Positions 29,204 through 36,259 of a stretch of 64,000 nt of DNA are shown in pieces. This DNA comes from Hyphomicrobium sp. D-2 (GTDB taxonomy: Bacteria; Pseudomonadota; Alphaproteobacteria; Rhizobiales; Hyphomicrobiaceae). The position numbers were made by a program, and so were the translations under genes. Positions within the stretch are counted from its first letter, which is position 1. The number at the start of each line of letters is the position of its first letter. Below the pieces are notes generated by a model. The model had not been told where the DNA came from. It searched no databases and saw only the letters and a list, made by a program, of their open reading frames with translations. The stretch covers positions 684,501 through 748,500 of the forward strand of contig NZ_JARXLA010000008.1 in assembly GCF_029872155.1 (NCBI RefSeq), given 5' to 3'.

Positions 29204-29234
29204 AGGCCGCACGGCTGACTGCTGCGCGGCCTTC
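29202..29234. terminator. Stem-loop between convergent genes
   Basis: GAAGGCCGC (29202-29210) pairs with GCGGCCTTC (29226-29234). It sits between the stops of the Ntn hydrolase and creD, so it can serve both strands. No T-run follows on either side. Confidence 0.5.
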
Positions 29235-29246
29235 CGGTGGATCGGT

Positions 29247-30653
29247 CTAGGGTTGCGCCGGTGACGCCGAGATCGCCTTCGATGCAGCGCCGGACCAATC
29301 GACTTTCAGCGTTGCGAACATGACCGTTGCCAGGATGACGAAGCCTGCGATCGCTCCGGCCAGCAGCGCATAGTCCTCAAGCTGCAGGATGAGGTACAGC
29401 AGCCCATAGATGCCGAGGAACACGCCGCCCATGACGAGCCCTTTGCTCATGCTGTTCTGCACGCGCGCGACATAGGCACTGAGCAGTCCTCCGGTGGCGA
29501 GTGACGCAGCGATGTAGGCTTTCAGGAAGCCGATGTGTTCCGCCAGCGATAACAGCAGCACATAGAAGAACACCATCGTCAGACCGACGAACAGATATTG
29601 CACCGGATGCACCTGTCGCCTGGAACGCAACTCCAGCAGAAACACCGCCATGAACGCGGTGCCGAGAAACATGGTGGCGTATTTGAGCGCGCGGCTGATG
29701 ACCTGGTAGAAATCGACCGGCACCATGAAGCGCACGCCGAATGCATAGGGCTTCATGCGTTCGAACTCATGGTCGCTGAGGCTCCAGGCCTGCGGCACGC
29801 TGCGCGCCAGATGCGGCACCTGCCATTCGGCCGTGAAGCCATCGGCGCTGATGTGCCGTTCGGTGGGCAAAAAGCCGCCAGTGAAGCTGGGATCTTTCCA
29901 GTCGGACTTGATCGCGACGGTTGTTTCCTGCGCCAGCGGCGCAAACTTCAACTCGGATGAGCCGTTGAGTGTGAGCGCAAACTTGAAGCTGAACGGTTTT
30001 ATGCCTGCTGCGTTGCTGTTGGCGCCAGCTGCTCCGTCGAACACACCCGACACATCAGCAAGGCGCACATGGATGCCGCCACCCATCATTCTGGGGATGC
30101 CGATGCTGGGTTCGAAATCCAGCTTGTCGCTGTTGTTGATGGTCAGCGACGCGGCATCCTTCAGGCCGGAAACATCGCTGACCGCAACGGCCAGAATGGC
30201 ATCGCGCCAACGAACTTCCAGTGCCTCGCTTGTCGCTTCGGCAATTTCAGGCGCGGAGAATGCGCCGGTGAAATTCAGTACGCTTGAATAGACGGCGACG
30301 TCATAGATCGATCGGTGCAGAGTTTTGGTGGATGTGTCGCCGGTAATCGCCAGCGATTTGGGCAGGAAGACTGCGCGCCGTTCGACGATCTCCTCGACGC
30401 GTTTGTCGCCTTCGCCGGTCACGCGCTTCATCGTGTAGGGCACAACCAGCAGCGGGCCGTCGATGTATTGAGCGTCGCCCCATTCCTGCGCCACCGTGCG
30501 CCGAACTTCCGCCGCACGCTGCTCGCGTTCGCTGGTGAGGCCCCACACGATCAGCAGCGGAATTCCGAGCAGCAATATCAGGCCGCAAATCAGAAAGAAC
30601 TTGAAGCCCGGACTGGCTAGCAATCGCCCGATTGCGGCAAGCAACGCGTCCAC
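29247..30653 (-). CDS. creD: Inner membrane protein CreD family
   Basis: 468 residues. One N-terminal membrane segment (FFLICGLILLLGIPLLIVWGL), a large periplasmic beta-rich domain including GPLLVVPYTMKR and RRAVFLPKSLAI, a short FMVPVDFYQ segment and about five C-terminal membrane segments (HPVQYLFVGLTMVFFYVLLLSLAEHIGF is the family signature). CreD is tied to envelope stress and beta-lactam response in gammaproteobacteria, but no creBC two-component genes are seen here. Start is a GTG with GGAG six bases upstream. Confidence 0.9.
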   Translation of the reverse strand: MDALLAAIGRLLASPGFKFFLICGLILLLGIPLLIVWGLTSEREQRAAEVRRTVAQEWGDAQYIDGPLLVVPYTMKRVTGEGDKRVEEIVERRAVFLPKSLAITGDTSTKTLHRSIYDVAVYSSVLNFTGAFSAPEIAEATSEALEVRWRDAILAVAVSDVSGLKDAASLTINNSDKLDFEPSIGIPRMMGGGIHVRLADVSGVFDGAAGANSNAAGIKPFSFKFALTLNGSSELKFAPLAQETTVAIKSDWKDPSFTGGFLPTERHISADGFTAEWQVPHLARSVPQAWSLSDHEFERMKPYAFGVRFMVPVDFYQVISRALKYATMFLGTAFMAVFLLELRSRRQVHPVQYLFVGLTMVFFYVLLLSLAEHIGFLKAYIAASLATGGLLSAYVARVQNSMSKGLVMGGVFLGIYGLLYLILQLEDYALLAGAIAGFVILATVMFATLKVDWSGAASKAISASPAQP

Positions 30654-30875
30654 ATTCGTCTCCGTCGATCAATCGTTCCGGCGGAGCAAAGAACGCAGGC
30701 AGATGGCGCGAACAAGACCGCCGCAAGCCTTTTGGGTGGCCAAGAAACGGCGCATGGCGGAGCGCCGGGGCGTGATAGAGCCAAGCGATGTTGCGGCTGC
30801 CCTGCATGATCGGCAAGGAAGCCCTGCGTGCAGTGCAGTCCTGATTTCATTGACGTGCGTTCTTTTGTGTCGCAA

Positions 30876-30895
30876 ATTTCTGTCATGACAGAAAT
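30876..30895. promoter_or_regulatory. Perfect 20-bp palindrome across the GbsR-family start codon
   Basis: ATTTCTGTCATGACAGAAAT reads the same on both strands; its central ATG is the probable start codon of the GbsR/MarR regulator. MarR-type proteins bind palindromes of about this size, so it is a strong candidate for an autoregulatory operator. It also faces divergent creD. Confidence 0.6.
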
Positions 30896-31472
30896 AAACG
30901 AAATAAGCGGTGGTGTGTCCGGTCCGGTGGAGCGCTTCGTTCTGCACTGGGGCGAGATGGGAACGGCCTGGGGTGTGAACCGGTCCGTCGCCCAGATCCA
31001 TGCGCTGCTCTATCTCAGCGATGATCCGCTGACCGCCGAAGAAATCGCTGAGCGGCTCGCCATGGCCCGTTCGAATGTTTCGAACAGTCTGCGTGAGCTG
31101 CTGGGATGGAACCTCATCCGCCGCGTGCATGTGATGGGAGATCGGCGCGACCACTACGAGGCGGAAGTCGACATGTTCGAAATGGTCCGCCGTATCGCTC
31201 TGGGCCGCAAGGCGAGGGAACTCGACCCGGTGCTGGACGTGCTGCGTAACTGCATAAGCGATGCGGAGGCTGACGCTTCAATTTCGCCGACCGTGCGCAA
31301 GCGCCTGGCGGCGATGCATGATTTCACGGAGACGGTAGATCGCGGCTTCACCGAGATCATCCGTCTGCCGGGGCCAACGCTGTTGAAGCTTATACGCATG
31401 GGCGGAGCCATCGCGCGCTTCGTCGGTGGCAAGGACGTCAAAAAGCCGGAGCGCCGCGCGCGCAGGACTTAA
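30885..31472 (+). CDS. GbsR/MarR-family transcriptional regulator
   Basis: 195 residues from the ATG at 30885. The N-terminal half is a winged helix: VERFVLHWGEMGTAWGVNRSVAQIHALLYL, LTAEEIAERLAMARSNVSNSLRELLGW and VMGDRRDHYEAE. The first block is characteristic of the GbsR branch. A C-terminal helical part ends in a basic tail. An upstream GTG at 30828 with AAGGA before it is an alternative start and would put the palindrome inside the gene; at 30885 no ribosome binding site is obvious. The DUF4166 gene follows at 16 bases. Confidence 0.85.
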   Translation: MTEINEISGGVSGPVERFVLHWGEMGTAWGVNRSVAQIHALLYLSDDPLTAEEIAERLAMARSNVSNSLRELLGWNLIRRVHVMGDRRDHYEAEVDMFEMVRRIALGRKARELDPVLDVLRNCISDAEADASISPTVRKRLAAMHDFTETVDRGFTEIIRLPGPTLLKLIRMGGAIARFVGGKDVKKPERRARRT

Positions 31473-31488
31473 TCGGGAGGGGATCGCC

Positions 31489-32277
31489 ATGCAGCGGATT
31501 GTTGGGTCGGAGGCACAGCCACAGATGCCAAAGTCCGCGCTGCTGCACGGTGTGCCGCTGCCGGTGCCGATGGCGATGATGCCCGTTGTAGCCAGTCGCG
31601 CTGGGCTGCCGCCCGATGGTGCTGCTCCTGCCGTCTTGCCGACGCCGCCGGTTGATGACGAAGCTGCTGCTCCGGTTGGCGATCCGCGTTTCCGGCAACT
31701 GGTGGGCGATGCGGCGTGGAGCGAATTGCCGGCTGCTGTACGGCGCAGGTTTTCCAAGCGGCTCGGAGCCGATGAAACGGCGATCTATCGCGGGCAGGTG
31801 CTCTCAACCCGGCTTTCGCGGACGGGGCGAGTTCTGGCGTGGATGGCACGGCTGATTGGTGCGCCACTGCCGCTGGTTGATGGCGCGACCGGTCCGGCGG
31901 CGGTTGTCGTCAGCGAGAACCCGCTGTTGGGTGGTCAGACCTGGCTGCGGATCTACAACCGTCCGGGCCGCTTTCCGCAGGCGATCCACTCCGCCAAGCG
32001 TTTTCAGGGGCCGACCGGGCTGGAGGAATATGTCGGCTCCGGCATCGGCATGACGTTGCGGGTGACCGTGGAAGATCGGGCGCTGGTGTTTCGGTCGGCT
32101 GACTACTTTCTGGAGGCTGGTCGCTGGCGGTTCACGATGCCGAAGTTTCTGCAGCCGGGGCGGATGTGCATCGTGCATCGCGATCGCGGTGACGGCAGTT
32201 TCGATTTCGGGCTGCAACTTTGTCACCCGCTGTTGGGGCGGCTGGTTGCTCAGGATGCCGTGTTCCGCGACGTGTAA
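31489..32277 (+). CDS. DUF4166 domain protein
   Basis: 262 residues. A low-complexity Pro/Ala N-terminus (about 1-45) precedes the DUF4166-type domain: DPRFRQLVGDAAWSELPAAVRRRFSKRL, then WLRIYNRPGRFPQAIHSAKRF, LEEYVGSGIGMTLRV, and FEAGRW-like FLEAGRWRF. The ATG at 31489 is set by GGGAGGGG. It directly follows the GbsR-type regulator, a recurrent neighbour that may control it. No enzymatic residues can be proposed. Confidence 0.75.
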   Translation: MQRIVGSEAQPQMPKSALLHGVPLPVPMAMMPVVASRAGLPPDGAAPAVLPTPPVDDEAAAPVGDPRFRQLVGDAAWSELPAAVRRRFSKRLGADETAIYRGQVLSTRLSRTGRVLAWMARLIGAPLPLVDGATGPAAVVVSENPLLGGQTWLRIYNRPGRFPQAIHSAKRFQGPTGLEEYVGSGIGMTLRVTVEDRALVFRSADYFLEAGRWRFTMPKFLQPGRMCIVHRDRGDGSFDFGLQLCHPLLGRLVAQDAVFRDV

Positions 32278-32335
32278 ACATTTGTGATGCACGGCGGCCA
32301 TCGCGGATCGTTGTGCGGTGCGCTATAGTGTCGAC

Positions 32336-32548
32336 ATGACGCGCCGCACCGTGAGATTGTTTTGGGGGATGACCGGCCTGTGCCTCGTGGCCGGTGTGAT
32401 AGCGAGTGCAGCCATCTGGCTGGGCGCGCCCGATCAGCCGTGGCAGCGCGCGGTGCAGGAGCTCTCGACGCTGCTGGACGTGCTGGCGCTGCTGCTGTGG
32501 ATGGGGATTTTCGCTATTTACTGGTCGCGCAAGCGCCGCTCAAGCTAG
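32336..32548 (+). CDS. Small two-helix membrane protein, unknown
   Basis: 70 residues with two predicted transmembrane helices (LFWGMTGLCLVAGVIASAAI and LLDVLALLLWMGIFAIYW) and a basic tail KRRSS. ATG at 32336. It lies 58 bases after the DUF4166 gene on the same strand. No homology recognised. Confidence 0.5.
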   Translation: MTRRTVRLFWGMTGLCLVAGVIASAAIWLGAPDQPWQRAVQELSTLLDVLALLLWMGIFAIYWSRKRRSS

Positions 32549-32759
32549 ACGCCACTTAAGTTGATGGGCTGTTCAAGCTGAGAGGCTGGGCAATGCTCGG
32601 CCGCGTCGCGCGATTCTGCCATTAGGCTGATGAGCTGCCTGATAGGCCAGTCCGCTCCCTCATTCCCTCAAACGCGCAACGCGCCGGAGACACCCCGCAA
32701 GGCTCCGACGCGCTCCGCTGTTCGCAATCCCCGAGAGACCGGAAGGATCGCGATCGTCG

Positions 32760-33311
32760 TCAATCGGCTGGAAACGCCACCTGGAAGCCAACCGTTTCGG
32801 GGGCGGCCGCTGGATTTTCGTCGGCGAACGAACGGACGCGGCGCGTGTAGTCGACTTCGCAAACCTCAACCGTGGCGGCGTCCGACATTTCAGCCCGGTT
32901 CGAAGCGTGCTGAACGCTCCAGATCCAGGGCATGGCGGCGTTTGCCTGTGAGCCGGCCGCAGCCAGATCGGGCTCAGCCTCGACCTGCTCAACAACGCAG
33001 GTCACGTGGAGGTCGTAGCGGATGCGGGACACGCGGACGGCGTTGGCGTCTGCGTCCCGCAGGATGCGGGCGGTTTCAGCGCGCATCTGCGCCATGGCAG
33101 CTTGGGCTGGCGCGCTTTTCTGTGGGCCTCTTGATGCCGGAGGTCCGTAATCGTTGGTTGCAGGGCTCTCAGCATCGGTCCAGTGGAAACTGCCCGGTTG
33201 AGCCAATTCTATTTCGCTTGCACGCGACGCATTACCAGTTTGCGGCAATTCATGAGCTGCTGCAGGGAGTGATCCCAGAGCAATTACAAAAACAAGACAA
33301 TACGCTTTCAA
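32760..33311 (-). CDS. Exported protein of unknown function
   Basis: 183 residues with a signal peptide (KAYCLVFVIALGSLPAAAHEL). The mature part is acidic with HVTCVVEQVEAE and VEVCEVDYTRRV, two cysteines that could pair. Start is a TTG with GAGGTGG about five bases upstream, which decides the start. No family recognised. Its neighbours point away on the right. Confidence 0.55.
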   Translation of the reverse strand: MKAYCLVFVIALGSLPAAAHELPQTGNASRASEIELAQPGSFHWTDAESPATNDYGPPASRGPQKSAPAQAAMAQMRAETARILRDADANAVRVSRIRYDLHVTCVVEQVEAEPDLAAAGSQANAAMPWIWSVQHASNRAEMSDAATVEVCEVDYTRRVRSFADENPAAAPETVGFQVAFPAD

Positions 33312-33570
33312 TTTACCACCTCATCCCATTTCGAGCGGTGACGCCTGATTTTGGTAGCACGCCGAAATGTCGTCACCAATCCGCCCCTTTTCGTTTTGCC
33401 CGCTATGCACATGGGGGCGTTGCCCTGTGCATTACTCCGGCCGGGATGGCGTGATCAGACGGCGCATATGCATCACAAGATGCAATTGATGGCCTCAGAC
33501 AAATCACGTATTTGCAATGCGTTAACCTTGACGGTTAATAATTGACTTCGCATTGCTGGAGGGCAGGGAA

Positions 33571-33756
33571 ATGGCGGAAGCGTTGAAAGCGATGGCGCTC
33601 GACGGCGCAATGAGCGGCTATTCGAAGGTGCGCGATGTGGTCGGCGCGCATGATCGCAACTGGTGGGCCGGCGTTGGTCTTTATCTTTGGACAGCGTTTC
33701 TGTTTGGAAATGTCGTCGGTGAAGTCTGGGGCGTCTTTGGGCTGCCAATGGCCTGA
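33571..33756 (+). CDS. Small hypothetical protein with one membrane helix
   Basis: 61 residues: an amphipathic N-terminus, then DRNWWAGVGLYLWTAFLFGNVVGEVWGVFGL, a Trp-rich membrane-like segment. GGAGGG/CAGGG upstream of ATG 33571 supports translation. Function unknown. Confidence 0.5.
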   Translation: MAEALKAMALDGAMSGYSKVRDVVGAHDRNWWAGVGLYLWTAFLFGNVVGEVWGVFGLPMA

Positions 33757-33821
33757 TTTGCGGGCCTGTTGACTTTGCGAAAAGTCCGTCAATTCCATTG
33801 ATTGTTTCCGCTGGATAAAGC

Positions 33822-33842
33822 CAAGGGGCAGATTGCCCCTTG
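33822..33842. other. Stem-loop before tRNA-Ser
   Basis: CAAGGGGCA and TGCCCCTTG form a perfect nine-base-pair stem with a three-base loop, 66 bases after the small hypothetical gene. No T-run follows on the plus strand. The rest of 33757-34060 shows no gene. Confidence 0.5.
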
Positions 33843-34060
33843 CCGGGCGGATGGCCGCCAATGCTGCGATGGGTTCAGGGCCTCTGTGTCGGCGGGATCG
33901 GGCCGGCGTGACCTGTGGCCAGCGGCTTGATGGCATTCCCGCGCCCCGATGCAGTTAGAGGCTTGTCAGGCGCGTGCGTTTCTCTTAAGAGCACCGTTCC
34001 GATCTCCGGGGTGCTTCGATGTGGCGGCCATGCCGCCTGTCACTTTGCGCCCCCAGGTCA

Positions 34061-34150
34061 GGAGAGGTGGCTGAGTGGCTGAAAGCACCGCACTCGAAAT
34101 GCGGCATACTCGCAAGGGTATCGTGGGTTCAAATCCCACCCTCTCCGCCA
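34061..34150 (+). tRNA. tRNA-Ser(CGA)
   Basis: A 90-base tRNA with the acceptor stem GGAGAGG/CCTCTCC, encoded CCA at 34148-34150, anticodon stem CCGCA/TGCGG enclosing CTCGAAA (anticodon CGA, reads UCG), a long variable arm, and the T loop TTCAAAT in a GTGGG/CCCAC stem. The long variable arm confirms serine. Confidence 0.97.
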
Positions 34151-34535
34151 GATCGGATTAGCCCTACATTTGATGACATACGTGATGATGCGCAGGCAGA
34201 CCGTGCGCGGTGAGCCGCGTATTGCTTCACGCCTCGTCGTGGTCATTTGGCTACAGCACCCGAGGAATCGAAGCACAAAATTCGCCGTGCTCCGCTTGGG
34301 CTTGTGCTGAGGCGGTGCAGAATCTTGCTTTGGGATCAAGGGCTAACAATACTGTCGCGGTCAAGTTTTTGGCGGCGACGCAGCGCCTCGTTTGAATCGA
34401 TCTAATCAATTGCAGTTGCAGCAGTATTCGGGGGCTATAGGCTCGCCGCTTATTGAAAATCAGTTGGGCTGACCACGCTTCAGTTGCCTTTCCAGTTTCG
34501 AAAGCTGGAACGGTTGTGTCGCGCCCACGGGGTGG
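34151..34535. other. Intergenic region upstream of first sigma gene
   Basis: 385 bases between tRNA-Ser and the first ECF sigma gene. No convincing gene is seen. It contains one Irr-box-like element (34390-34406) and presumably the sigma promoter. Confidence 0.4.
34390..34406. promoter_or_regulatory. Irr-box-like element 1 (weak)
   Basis: GTTTGAATCGATCTAAT resembles the rhizobial iron-control element TTTAGAA-N3-TTCTAAA with four mismatches; the TCTAA half is kept. It lies 129 bases upstream of the first sigma gene. Support comes mainly from similar elements before the other three sigma genes. Confidence 0.3.
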
Positions 34536-35057
34536 ATGTTGATGTCAGCTAACGTGACGAGCGTATTTCTAAATAAGCGGCGCTCGCTGATGAGCACGCT
34601 CATGAAGATCGTCCGCGATCCCGCTACGGCTGAAGATCTCGCCCACGATGCGTATATCCGTGTCTGCCGCGCCGTGGAGGTTTCGCCGATCGACCAGGTC
34701 GAAGCATTCCTGCACCAGACTGCGCGCAACCTTGCCTTGGACCACGAGCGGCGGCGGCGTGTGCGTGCGCGCTTTGAGCCGGAAAGTGTCGCGCAGGATG
34801 CAATCGAGCAGGTACCTTCCGACTCTCCCTCCGTAGAGGCCGTCGTCATCGAGAGGGAGCGCTTGCGATTGTTCGAGCAAGTTTTTGAAACGCTTCCCGA
34901 ACGTGCGCGCCGCGTCTGGGTGCTGGCCCATCTGGAGGGCTGGTCATATGCGCAGATCGCAGCGCACCTTGGTATCGCGCGCAACACGGCCTATAATGAT
35001 GTCAAGCTGGTGATGATGCGCTGCCACGATGCACTGATGAGTCTGGACCGGGATTGA
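34536..35057 (+). CDS. ECF sigma factor, FecI-like (unit 1)
   Basis: 173 residues with only sigma regions 2 and 4. Region 2: LMKIVRDPATAEDLAHDAYIRV and VEAFLHQTARNLALDHERRRR. Region 4: LPERARRVWVLAHLEGWSYAQIAAHLGIARNTAYNDVK. FecI-type sigma factors direct transcription of the neighbouring receptor gene after a signal from the FecR regulator. The ATG at 34536 has GGGGTGG upstream. It is followed at 66 bases by fecR1. Confidence 0.93.
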   Translation: MLMSANVTSVFLNKRRSLMSTLMKIVRDPATAEDLAHDAYIRVCRAVEVSPIDQVEAFLHQTARNLALDHERRRRVRARFEPESVAQDAIEQVPSDSPSVEAVVIERERLRLFEQVFETLPERARRVWVLAHLEGWSYAQIAAHLGIARNTAYNDVKLVMMRCHDALMSLDRD

Positions 35058-35123
35058 GAATCAACCCAAGCGTCCCTCTCTCGCACAAATGCGATGCGGA
35101 AATTGAAAGTGCGGATGACCTGA

Positions 35124-36143
35124 GTGGCGATGCGACCGGACGATGATCAGCAGCCAGAGAACGAGATTCGCCATAGCGATCCGGATATAGACGCGGCGCT
35201 GGACTGGTTTTTACAGTTGCAGGATGCGCCGAATGATCAGGCGCTGAGAGATGCCTTCGAAGCATGGCGTGCCAGCTCTCCGGCTCGCAGACAGGCTTAC
35301 GATCGGATTGAGCGTCTGCATGGGTTGCCTTCCCTTCGCGACGCAACCGTCGTTGACAGACAGAAGCTTCAGGGCGCGCACAACGCTGCCAAAGCCGCGC
35401 GGAAATCGGATCGTCGGTGGCAGCCGACATTGCGCGGGGCGTCGCTGGCAGCTGCTGCCGTATTGCTGCTCGGCGTTGGTCTGACGCGTCTTCCCGGTGC
35501 ATTGCTGTGGCTTGAAGCTGACCACATGACGGGCGTGGGACAGCGCAGCAATGTCGAGCTGCCCGATGGTTCTCAAGTTACGCTCAATACATCATCCGCC
35601 ATCTCGCTCGATTTCTCTCAGGGGCGCCGGGGGGTGACATTGCTAGCGGGCGAGGCATTTTTTAGCGTTGTGCCGAATGCCAGCCGGCCGTTTGTCGTGA
35701 CGTCAAACTTCAGCTCTGTTGAAGTGACAGGCACCGCCTTCCTAGTTCGTGAAACCGACAGCGAAGATGTGGTTGTGCTTGAGCACGGCTCGGTTGAGGT
35801 CAGCGATATTGGCCAGCAAGCGGCGCCGGTTCGTCTGGCGCCTGGGCAGATGATCGCCTCGACAGCAACGCATCTTGGCGTTCCACGGTCTGCTGATCTG
35901 GCGCGTTCACTCGCGTGGCTCGAAGGCAAAATGACGTTCGACGGCGAAACATTCGGAACCGCACTGGACGAGATGCGGCGCCACTATGGTGGTCGCGTGG
36001 TGGTCGCCGCGATGCGCAGCCCGGATGTTACCGTGAGCGGCAATTATCGGATTGATGATCCCGAAGCTGCGATCCGCACGCTTGCAGCCAGCGTGGGGCT
36101 CAACGCAGTTCACATTCCTGGCGGCATACTTCTGCTTTATTAG
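35124..36143 (+). CDS. FecR-type anti-sigma/sigma regulator (unit 1)
   Basis: 339 residues. A cytoplasmic N-terminal domain (DAALDWFLQLQD...FEAWRASSPARRQAYDRIERL) binds the sigma factor; one membrane helix (SLAAAAVLLLGVGL, about 105-120); then the periplasmic FecR domain with VELPDGSQVTLNTSSAISLDF, LLAGEAFFSV, VTGTAFLVR and a C-terminal STN-like half that contacts the receptor. Start is GTG 35124, directly preceded by the mini-frame ATG ACC TGA; ATG 35130 is an alternative. Confidence 0.9.
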   Translation: MAMRPDDDQQPENEIRHSDPDIDAALDWFLQLQDAPNDQALRDAFEAWRASSPARRQAYDRIERLHGLPSLRDATVVDRQKLQGAHNAAKAARKSDRRWQPTLRGASLAAAAVLLLGVGLTRLPGALLWLEADHMTGVGQRSNVELPDGSQVTLNTSSAISLDFSQGRRGVTLLAGEAFFSVVPNASRPFVVTSNFSSVEVTGTAFLVRETDSEDVVVLEHGSVEVSDIGQQAAPVRLAPGQMIASTATHLGVPRSADLARSLAWLEGKMTFDGETFGTALDEMRRHYGGRVVVAAMRSPDVTVSGNYRIDDPEAAIRTLAASVGLNAVHIPGGILLLY

Positions 36144-36259
36144 TCACCCGCGTTGTGACGGGTATGACCCTCGCGCGTCTTACTGACAAGGACAATTCCT
36201 CCCGGGCAACTGCAGGGTAGGGGCGTCCTCGGTAATGAGTAAGCGTGGGTGTGAGTTTC

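Noticed and set aside
34210-34395. Short plus-strand frame between tRNA-Ser and sigma 1
   Set aside because: It has no ribosome binding site or conserved-looking sequence, and its composition is like intergenic DNA.
36146-36163. ACCCG...CGGGT stem after fecR1 as a terminator
   Set aside because: Five base pairs with an eight-base loop and no T-run is too weak to call.
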